Of a stretch of 11,237 bases of DNA, positions 6,207 to 11,237 are shown in pieces (the stretch's first letter is position 1; each line of letters begins with the position of its first letter). Below the pieces are notes generated by a model. It was not told the origin of the DNA. It saw only the letters and a list, made by a program, of their open reading frames with translations, and did not search any database. A program made the translations under genes and the position numbers. Origin of the DNA: an uncultured Campylobacteraceae bacterium. Lineage in GTDB: Bacteria > Campylobacterota > Campylobacteria > Campylobacterales > Arcobacteraceae. The stretch spans positions 1-11,237 of the forward strand of contig CAJXPH010000073.1 of the NCBI GenBank assembly GCA_913057765.1. Reading direction: 5' to 3'.

Positions 6207-6865
6207 TAAAAAAAGTTATTGCATTAACTATTTTAGCTTATAGTTTAAACGCAATGACATTTCAAGAAGCAAGGCAGGTAGAAAAAGAATTTGGTGTCAT
6301 GAAAGCATTATCTACTTATAAAACTCTTGCAAAACAAAATGATATACAATCAATGTTTAGACTTGCAATGATTTATTCAAGTGGCAAAAATATAAAAAGA
6401 AGTCTTTCCAAATCAAAAAAGCTCTTAGAGAGAGCTTCTAAGCTAAATCATCACAAATCTACATATTACCTAGGCAAGTTGTTTTTATCAAAGAAATCAC
6501 CCTACTATGACTTAACACAAGCATTTAATACATTTGTTAAAGCTTCTAATGAAAACTATGCCCCTGCTCAAAATATGATAGGTCAATTTTTTGCAAATGG
6601 AGTGATTGTAGAGACAGATTACAAACAAGCAGTGACTCTTTTTGAAAAAGCATCTAAACAAGGCCTTATTGATGCACAGTGTAATTTAGCTTTTATGTAT
6701 GCAAGTGGTAAAGGAGTATTTCCAAATTTTGGAAGAGCTCATCAGTTTGCGAAAGAAGGGTATTTAAAAGGGAACAAAAAATGTAAAAAAGTTTGGCAAG
6801 ATTACAATCTTGCCAAATATTCAAAAGATAAAGGTTGGAAATTTAATTTCTATACTAAGCCTTAA
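6203..6865 (+). CDS. Exported Sel1-repeat (TPR-like) protein
   Basis: A 220-residue protein with a short signal peptide (hydrophobic 5-15, likely cleavage after Ala17). It is followed by about four Sel1-like repeats of roughly 36 residues: near 49-83 (MFRLAMIYSSGKN), 86-119 (degenerate, STYYLGKLFL), 121-155 (PAQNMIGQFFANGV) and 157-190 (DAQCNLAFMYASGKGVF). Sel1 repeats form alpha-helical solenoids that mediate protein contacts; no enzyme residues are expected. Location is periplasmic by inference. Its ATG overlaps the alr stop, so it is the third gene of the uvrC operon. The partner is unknown; in Campylobacterota such proteins are numerous and diverse. The final 25 codons contain a hairpin that probably serves as terminator for the opposing chemoreceptor gene. 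Confidence 0.88.
   Translation: MIKKVIALTILAYSLNAMTFQEARQVEKEFGVMKALSTYKTLAKQNDIQSMFRLAMIYSSGKNIKRSLSKSKKLLERASKLNHHKSTYYLGKLFLSKKSPYYDLTQAFNTFVKASNENYAPAQNMIGQFFANGVIVETDYKQAVTLFEKASKQGLIDAQCNLAFMYASGKGVFPNFGRAHQFAKEGYLKGNKKCKKVWQDYNLAKYSKDKGWKFNFYTKP
6785..6817 (-). terminator. Intrinsic terminator of the chemoreceptor gene, inside the Sel1 gene
   Basis: On the minus strand TTTGGCAAGATT and AATCTTGCCAAA (12-base perfect arms, 6806-6817 and 6792-6803, effective 10-bp stem with six-base loop) are followed by C and six T (6790-6785). That is a classic Rho-independent terminator about 65 bases after the chemoreceptor stop. On the plus strand no T-run follows the hairpin, so it should not stop the Sel1 transcript. 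Confidence 0.7.
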
Positions 6866-6881
6866 TCTTTTTTAATATCAT

Positions 6882-9539
6882 CTAGTTATTATGAAATTTT
6901 TTAATTTCTCTTTCTGAACTTCTTTTTTCTCTACCAGGGTAAGAAGGGTTAATATCTCTTTCTCGTCTATCAACTATTTCATCTTTACCATCAAATTCTT
7001 TTTCATTAGCTCTTTCAACAATCTGTTTAGAAATACTTGATGTACTTATAGCTATATCATAAGTTTCGCTTGCTGCACTAGCAATTTGTTGAGTTTGATG
7101 ATCTTGTCTAGCAACAGAATCATTTATTTGCTCAATTCCAGATTGCTGTTCTCTTGAAGATGTTTCAACATCACTGATTAAATCAATCGTTTTCGTTATA
7201 TTTTCATTTAACTCAGAATAGCCTTTTATCATATTCTCAGCAATGCTTTTACCTTCATTAGCTTTTTCATTAGCATTTTCTACAATATCTTTAATCTCTT
7301 TTGCTGCTTCAGCACTTCTTGATGCAAGGTTTCTTACTTCTTGAGCAACAACAGCAAATCCTTTTCCAGCTTCACCGGCTGTTGCTGCTTCAACTGCAGC
7401 GTTAAGTGATAAAATATTTGTTTGGAATGCTATTTGATCAATAACACCAATAGAATCGTTAATTGCACTTACTTGTTCATTAATTTCTGACATAGAATTC
7501 ATTGTTTCATTTGCTTGCTCTTGTCCATAAGTAGTCTTACCATTTAATTCTTCAGCATATTTTGACATTTTACTTATTGACTCATTGTTACTTGCAATCG
7601 TACTTGTAATTTCTTCAAGTGCCGCAGATGTTTCTTCTAATGATGCTGCAGCTTCGTTGGTTGATTGATTCATCGTTTTTACATTATTTAATAATATATC
7701 TGAAGAAGAGTCAAGTGTTAACCCTGTTCTCTTATTTAAAACTAGCATTTCAGTAACTGAATCACCAAGAGTATTTACTCCAGTGCCTAATCTTTTTAGA
7801 TGAGATTTTAAATTAGAAGTTTCAACCTTATTTAGATAATTATAAGATGAATATTCTTCTAATACTTTTAAAACATTATCAATATTCTTTTCTAAGTTAT
7901 TTCCCATTTGATCTAATAAAGAAGTCAATTCATTTAGTGCTTCATCAGAAACTGTAATATCTACTCTTTTAGATAAATCACCCTCTTCAAATTCTTTTAA
8001 AACTTCAATAGTTTTTGCAATAACTGTTTTTTCTTCCTCAATACCAACTTTAACTTTTTCGATATTTTCATTAACTACTTTTGCCATTTCACCTATTTCA
8101 TCGCCAGATTCTTTTAGTATAGAAACTTCATTATCCTCTTTATTTAAATATTTAAAGAAACTTAATAAACCATCTTTAAAGTCTAAAAGAGACGTACTAA
8201 TACCTTTTAACATAATCATTGATAAGATGAATAAACCTAACACAGCAATTGCAGTTGATATTAATACTAGATAAAAATCATTATTTGAAGATTTGTATTC
8301 TTTATTAATAGTAATAAGCAATTCTTTTGATAAATAATCATCTATTTTTTTTAGTAAATTAATCTTTTTTGTTATAGTTGTAAACCAATACGTAGCTTCA
8401 TCACTAAAAAGACTTTGACTCAAAGTATTTAAAGCTTTTACAGCTGGACCATCACTTACTTTAACGACCTTATCAAGAAGTTTAACAGACATATCTTCTT
8501 CAACTGCTTTTACCACTTTAGGTAAACCATTGAAATAAGTACCAAAAACTTTTTCAATATCAGAAAGTAAAGCAAGTTCTTTTTTTGTAACATTATCTAA
8601 AGACTTATATTCTTTTATATTTACTAGTAATTTCGCATATAGAACTTTTACTTTTTTTGAATGCTTATCTTTCCCTCTGATTACATAGTTTTTAAAGTTA
8701 TGAATTAATCCACCATAACCAACTACATTTTTCATTCCAGACACTATCTCATGTTTTTTTGCAGAGAATAATAAAGTTTTTCTAATTCTATTTACTTCAT
8801 CAACATCTTTACCTTTTAAAGTATTATCATAAAACTTTTTTGCATCAAGTGATGCATATCTTAAAAAGTTATTCATAAATGAATCTTGTGCAGAAATTAA
8901 ATTACTAAATTTAATTCTCATTCCCTTACCAAATTTATCTTTTGCAAGAGTATTTGTTCCCACCGCACGTTCAATTCCAGCTCTTTCTTTACTTAATAGA
9001 AAATTTGAATATGCTACTAATTGTTTGGTAACATTTGGTGAAGTTGAAATTTTAGAAATCTCAATAACTACATTTAAATATTTCGCATTCATCTTTGTAT
9101 AATAACCTAAAGCTTTTCCCAAAGGTAAAGATAGATTAGTTACATTTTTTCTAATATCAGTAATCTTTGATATATCTGACATTGCAAGATTTAAAGATTT
9201 GTCCATATCACTACTAATTGCTTTAATATCAATAGTTTTAATAAAATTCTTTAAGTCAGTTAATCTCTTGTTAGTTAATATTCTTTGTTTTGGTAAAGTA
9301 TCAGCAAATTTTTTACCTTTACTTCCCAAATATCCTGCGGTCATTCCACGTTCTTTTTGTGTTTCATGGACTAATGCAGACAATTTTGTGGATAAAGTTA
9401 CTCCACTTTTTAGGTCTGATAATTTATTTACATTACTATAGTCGGATTTAACTGATTTAAATGCAAGTATAATAATAAACAAGGTTGGAAGAAGTACGAG
9501 TATAGTCAACTTACTCTTTATTGATAGATTTTTAAACAT
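6882..9539 (-). CDS. Methyl-accepting chemotaxis protein with periplasmic NIT-type sensor
   Basis: An 885-residue inner-membrane chemoreceptor. TM1 is residues 11-27 and TM2 about 418-442, enclosing a periplasmic sensor of almost 390 residues. The sensor starts with a NIT (nitrate/nitrite-sensing) signature, ETQKERGMTAGYLGS at 59-73, with a second element KERAGIERAVG near 180-190. A conserved GYGGLIHNFKNYV motif lies near 273-286. After TM2 comes a HAMP region with GDEIGEMAK near 475-485 and a second HAMP-like element, GDLSKRVDI. The MCP signalling hairpin tip is at about 700-736 (QIAFQTNILSLNAAVEAATAGE, read in parts), where it contacts CheA/CheW. The tail is charged and lacks an evident CheR/CheB-docking pentapeptide. 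Ligand: nitrate or nitrite is plausible from the domain only; NIT domains can bind other molecules. The ATG is preceded by AGGGA. It is monocistronic with its own promoter and terminator. Confidence 0.95.
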   Translation of the reverse strand: MFKNLSIKSKLTILVLLPTLFIIILAFKSVKSDYSNVNKLSDLKSGVTLSTKLSALVHETQKERGMTAGYLGSKGKKFADTLPKQRILTNKRLTDLKNFIKTIDIKAISSDMDKSLNLAMSDISKITDIRKNVTNLSLPLGKALGYYTKMNAKYLNVVIEISKISTSPNVTKQLVAYSNFLLSKERAGIERAVGTNTLAKDKFGKGMRIKFSNLISAQDSFMNNFLRYASLDAKKFYDNTLKGKDVDEVNRIRKTLLFSAKKHEIVSGMKNVVGYGGLIHNFKNYVIRGKDKHSKKVKVLYAKLLVNIKEYKSLDNVTKKELALLSDIEKVFGTYFNGLPKVVKAVEEDMSVKLLDKVVKVSDGPAVKALNTLSQSLFSDEATYWFTTITKKINLLKKIDDYLSKELLITINKEYKSSNNDFYLVLISTAIAVLGLFILSMIMLKGISTSLLDFKDGLLSFFKYLNKEDNEVSILKESGDEIGEMAKVVNENIEKVKVGIEEEKTVIAKTIEVLKEFEEGDLSKRVDITVSDEALNELTSLLDQMGNNLEKNIDNVLKVLEEYSSYNYLNKVETSNLKSHLKRLGTGVNTLGDSVTEMLVLNKRTGLTLDSSSDILLNNVKTMNQSTNEAAASLEETSAALEEITSTIASNNESISKMSKYAEELNGKTTYGQEQANETMNSMSEINEQVSAINDSIGVIDQIAFQTNILSLNAAVEAATAGEAGKGFAVVAQEVRNLASRSAEAAKEIKDIVENANEKANEGKSIAENMIKGYSELNENITKTIDLISDVETSSREQQSGIEQINDSVARQDHQTQQIASAASETYDIAISTSSISKQIVERANEKEFDGKDEIVDRRERDINPSYPGREKRSSEREIKKFHNN

Positions 9540-9596
9540 GATTTATCCCTAAAATAATTTTTTGTTCAAAGTTATTATTTTTACTAATAGTAACAT

Positions 9597-9623
9597 ACTA
9601 TAATATTATTATTGATTTGTCAA
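9597..9623 (-). promoter_or_regulatory. Candidate promoter of the chemoreceptor gene
   Basis: On the minus strand TTGACA (9623-9618), an exact -35 consensus, is followed after 15 bases by TATAGT (9602-9597), five of six to -10; TAGTAT at 17-base spacing is the alternative. The leader to the ATG at 9539 would be about 50 bases. It looks like a vegetative sigma-70 promoter and not a flagellar sigma-28 one. Confidence 0.45.
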
Positions 9624-9694
9624 TCGTATATGGGAATATTAAATATACTGATTTTTATAAAAATAGTTATTTAATAAAATAATTAATGTTTTTA

Positions 9695-9710
9695 TTGATT
9701 AAGTAATCAA
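9695..9710. repeat. 16-bp dyad upstream of the chemoreceptor promoter
   Basis: TTGATTA-AG-TAATCAA is a perfect seven-base inverted repeat with a two-base centre, about 70 bases upstream of the candidate -35 element. It could bind a dimeric regulator. The half-site resembles an FNR-type TTGAT, but the spacing between halves is two bases too long for that consensus. Confidence 0.35.
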
Positions 9711-9763
9711 GAAATAATTAAAAAGGCTTATTTATTATTTTTTTAGTTCTTCATTTAAGAAAG

Positions 9764-9794
9764 CAAAAGGGGAATCATTGAGATCCCCCTTTTG
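9764..9794 (-). terminator. Terminator of the short adenylate kinase gene
   Basis: On the minus strand CAAAAGGGGGATC pairs with GATTCCCCTTTTG (13 pairs, one G-U wobble) around a five-base loop, followed by CTTTCTT. It is 45 bases after the kinase stop codon. It is one of the few GC-containing stems in the window, so function as a Rho-independent terminator is likely although the T-run is interrupted. Confidence 0.75.
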
Positions 9795-9838
9795 TAACTT
9801 AAGTTTAAATTATTACTGAATAAAAGTTTTTTGATTGC

Positions 9839-10426
9839 CTATGAAACTCTTGATTGAATAAATGTATCCATTTCACTTACAATTTGATCAATAGTACCTT
9901 CCCCACTGATTACTTTTAAGAGATTTCTTTCTGTATAGAAAGCTTGAATGTCTGATAAAGGGTCAGTAAATAATTTCATTCTATTTAAAAATACTTCTTC
10001 ATTGTCATCAGCTCTAACAACTTCAGCATCTGCTGCACGTCCAAGTACCCTTTGGAATGCAGTTTCACGAGACACTTCAACTTCAATAACATTCATTAAT
10101 TCAACTTCATCTTCTTTAGCTAAATACTTATCAAGTTCACTCATTTGCTCACCACTTCTTGGGTATCCATCAATTATAACAAGATCATTTGGAGCTTTTT
10201 TAATTGCACCTACGATAGTTTCAATGGCAATATCTATTGGTACAATATTTCCTGCACTAATATATTTATCAATTATAGAACCTCGTTCTGAGCCACTTGC
10301 AACTTCTGCTCTAAACATATCTCCAGTTGAATAGTGTGTAATATTTTTATGTTTCTGCGCAATTAGTTCTGCATCTGTAGTTTTACCACTTCCAGGTGCG
10401 CCAATAATTAAAAATAGTTTTTTCAT
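9839..10426 (-). CDS. adk: Adenylate kinase, short Campylobacter type
   Basis: Catalyses ATP + AMP = 2 ADP in the cytoplasm. The 195-residue protein has the P-loop GAPGSGKTT (9-17), the AMP-site STGDMFR (33-39), IIDGYPRSGEQ (84-94; Tyr in place of the usual Phe of DGFPR), and a short LID segment (about 126-145, LGRAADAEVVRADDNEE) with no cysteines. This length and sequence style match the adenylate kinase usual in Campylobacter and relatives. The start ATG has the ribosome site AAGGG five bases upstream. A -10 TATAAT lies at 10461-10456 and a terminator at 9794-9764, so it is a single-gene transcript. It is divergent from a second adenylate kinase of another subfamily; this one is probably the ancestral housekeeping copy, which is inference. 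Confidence 0.95.
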   Translation of the reverse strand: MKKLFLIIGAPGSGKTTDAELIAQKHKNITHYSTGDMFRAEVASGSERGSIIDKYISAGNIVPIDIAIETIVGAIKKAPNDLVIIDGYPRSGEQMSELDKYLAKEDEVELMNVIEVEVSRETAFQRVLGRAADAEVVRADDNEEVFLNRMKLFTDPLSDIQAFYTERNLLKVISGEGTIDQIVSEMDTFIQSRVS

Positions 10427-10455
10427 TTATACCCTTAGTTAATTTAGAAGATGTA

Positions 10456-10461
10456 ATTATA
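10456..10461 (-). promoter_or_regulatory. -10 element of the short adenylate kinase gene
   Basis: The minus strand reads TATAAT exactly (10461-10456), preceded by CGA. The predicted leader is about 23 bases and includes the AAGGG ribosome site. No clear -35 is visible. Confidence 0.55.
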
Positions 10462-10507
10462 TCGAAAGTCATTTTAATTATTTATGTACTATTAAATGCT
10501 TTTTGAA

Positions 10508-10513
10508 TACAAT
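10508..10513 (+). promoter_or_regulatory. -10 element of the zinc-LID adenylate kinase gene
   Basis: TACAAT (five of six to consensus) is preceded by a TGCTTTTTGAA stretch typical of T-rich upstream regions in Campylobacterota promoters. The leader would be about 17 bases and includes AAGGGA. Confidence 0.5.
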
Positions 10514-10536
10514 ACAAAAAAACTAAGGGAAAAAAT

Positions 10537-11178
10537 ATGAATTTAATGTTGTTTGGAGCACCTGGTGCTGGAAAAGGAACACAAGCAAAGTTTTTAATTG
10601 AAAAGTATAATATTCCACAAATTTCAACTGGTGATATTTTAAGAGCTGCAATTGCTGACAAAACAGATATGGGGATGGAAGCAAAAAAGTTTATGGATGA
10701 AGGAAAATTAGTTCCTGATTCAACTATTATTGGTATTATCAAAGATAGATTAGCTGAGTCTGACTGTAAAGAAGGTTTTATCCTTGATGGTTTTCCACGA
10801 ACATTACCTCAAGCAGAGTCTTTAAATGAATTAATGTCAAATATGGAAATTTCACTTGACAAAGTAATCTCTTTAAATGTTCCTGATGAATTTATTGTTG
10901 GAAGAATTACAGGAAGAAGAATATGTTCAAAATGTGGAGCATCTTTCCATGTAGAGTTTAATCCTTCAAAAGAAGAAAATGTATGTGATTATTGTAGTGG
11001 AGAGCTTATCACTAGAAAAGATGACAACGCTGAGACTGTAAAAAGTAGATTAGAAGCTTATCATTCACAAACTGCACCATTAATTGATTTTTATACAAAA
11101 ATGAATGTATTTACTGAACTTGATGGAACAAAAGATGTTTCAGAAGTTACAAAAGATATGATTAACTCTCTTTCGTAA
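10537..11178 (+). CDS. adk: Adenylate kinase, long zinc-LID type
   Basis: A second adenylate kinase, 213 residues, with a full-length LID. P-loop GAPGAGKGT (7-15), AMP-site ISTGDILR (29-36), ILDGFPRT (82-89), GRITGRR entering the LID (122-128), and a tetracysteine zinc site Cys130, Cys133, Cys150 and Cys153 (C-x2-C, 16 residues, C-x2-C). Structural zinc in the LID is well known for Gram-positive and some other bacterial enzymes. The protein is complete; its ATG has AAGGGA seven bases upstream. It has little similarity to its divergent neighbour beyond family motifs, so it is not a recent tandem duplicate; acquisition by transfer or an old paralogy are both possible. Its stop is 12 bases before the adapter, so what follows it is unknown. 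Confidence 0.95.
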   Translation: MNLMLFGAPGAGKGTQAKFLIEKYNIPQISTGDILRAAIADKTDMGMEAKKFMDEGKLVPDSTIIGIIKDRLAESDCKEGFILDGFPRTLPQAESLNELMSNMEISLDKVISLNVPDEFIVGRITGRRICSKCGASFHVEFNPSKEENVCDYCSGELITRKDDNAETVKSRLEAYHSQTAPLIDFYTKMNVFTELDGTKDVSEVTKDMINSLS

Positions 11179-11190
11179 TTTAATTAATAT

Positions 11191-11237
11191 CTGTCTCTTA
11201 TACACATCTGACGCTGCCGACGAAGAGGATAGTGTAG
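11191..11237 (-). other. Nextera read-1 adapter, i5 index and P5 tail (not genomic)
   Basis: Positions 11191-11223 are the reverse complement of the Nextera read-1 transposase adapter, starting with the mosaic end CTGTCTCTTATACACATCT. AGAGGATA (11224-11231) fits the reverse complement of the i5 index TATCCTCT (S503), and GTGTAG (11232-11237) begins the P5 tail. Genomic sequence ends at 11190. Confidence 0.97.

Larger units (their letters stand above)
9540..9838. other. 299-bp intergenic region upstream of the chemoreceptor gene
   Basis: This AT-rich gap lies between the minus-strand short adenylate kinase and the minus-strand chemoreceptor. It holds the kinase terminator (9764-9794), a 16-bp dyad (9695-9710), a candidate chemoreceptor promoter (9597-9623) and a 13-base dyad TTACTA-A-TAGTAA (9581-9593) near the predicted transcription start. 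I see no open reading frame with a ribosome site and no structured RNA. Confidence 0.6.
10432..10529. repeat. Mirrored AACTAAGGG leaders of the two adenylate kinases
   Basis: CCCTTAGTT (10432-10440) and AACTAAGGG (10521-10529) form a perfect nine-base inverted repeat, so both divergent kinase mRNAs carry the same AACTAAGGG before their start codon, with spacings of five and seven bases. AAGGG is the Shine-Dalgarno core, which explains part of the match; the AACT extension is beyond that. Confidence 0.5.

Noticed and set aside
6792..6817. Terminator for the uvrC-alr-Sel1 operon
   Set aside because: On the plus strand the hairpin is inside the Sel1 coding region and is not followed by a T-run.
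9199..9441. Plus-strand open frame inside the chemoreceptor gene
   Set aside because: It lies opposite the NIT-domain coding sequence and has low-complexity hydrophobic content typical of antisense frames.
9695..9710. FNR/CRP box upstream of the chemoreceptor
   Set aside because: The half-sites TTGAT and ATCAA are six bases apart; the FNR consensus needs four, and the halves do not fit CRP. Kept only as an unassigned dyad.
9948..10334. Plus-strand open frame opposite the short adenylate kinase
   Set aside because: It is Ser/Ala-rich antisense of a clear adk gene.
10482..10742. Minus-strand open frame overlapping the zinc-LID adk start
   Set aside because: It is the antisense shadow of the P-loop region and conflicts with the divergent promoters.
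1..11237. Terminal inverted repeat or transposon ends, since both ends share the mosaic-end sequence
   Set aside because: The shared 19 bases are the engineered Tn5 mosaic end of the Nextera kit, followed by index and P5 sequence; there is no transposase gene.
1..11237. A defence system, prophage, CRISPR array or biosynthetic cluster
   Set aside because: No gene in the window has the required families, and no spaced repeats were seen. The content is chromosomal housekeeping and sensory genes.

Overview
The window is an AT-rich bacterial contig, most likely from Campylobacterota and probably an Arcobacter relative. The evidence is a short Campylobacter-type adenylate kinase without a zinc LID, a UvrC/Alr pair with AYGHG and DNSH-type signatures, a NIT-domain chemoreceptor with the AATAGE variant of the MCP hairpin, and dense gene packing with A-rich ribosome sites. 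No database search was possible, so the genus is an inference. Both ends are sequencing-library adapter, not biology: positions 1-26 match the Nextera read-2 transposase adapter, and 11191-11237 is the read-1 adapter followed by an 8-base i5 index and the start of the P5 tail.

Layout. At 63-1587 three closely spaced plus-strand genes encode products with export signals: a small DUF4189-like protein, a glutathione peroxidase and a DUF3530-like alpha/beta hydrolase. The operon's promoter lies beyond the contig edge. The hydrolase stop codon overlaps the stop of a convergent SRAP (YedK/HMCES-like) gene at 1584-2270, whose catalytic Cys2 is replaced by proline. A short divergent region with a perfect 20-bp palindrome separates it from an exported protein of unknown function at 2365-3228. 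Next is a uvrC-alr-Sel1 operon at 3348-6865. Convergent to it, a large NIT-type chemoreceptor occupies 6882-9539 on the minus strand, and its probable terminator lies inside the Sel1 gene. After a 299-bp gap come two divergently transcribed adenylate kinase genes of different subfamilies: a short one on the minus strand at 9839-10426 and a long zinc-LID one on the plus strand at 10537-11178.

How the genes relate. The first operon looks like an envelope or oxidative-stress group. UvrC (excision repair), Alr (D-alanine for peptidoglycan) and the Sel1 protein are co-transcribed without an obvious common pathway, as is common in compact genomes. Two genes, uvrC and the exported protein, lack a Shine-Dalgarno site. 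Both share the same start geometry (-10 hexamer, TCC, three bases, ATGAAT), which predicts leaderless transcripts; the other genes have normal Shine-Dalgarno sites.

I see no mobile element, CRISPR array, tRNA, rRNA or defence cassette. The content is mostly ordinary chromosomal genes. The best leads are the Cys-less SRAP protein, the leaderless start signature, the possible dual-start glutathione peroxidase, the paired adenylate kinases, and the uncharacterised exported protein.
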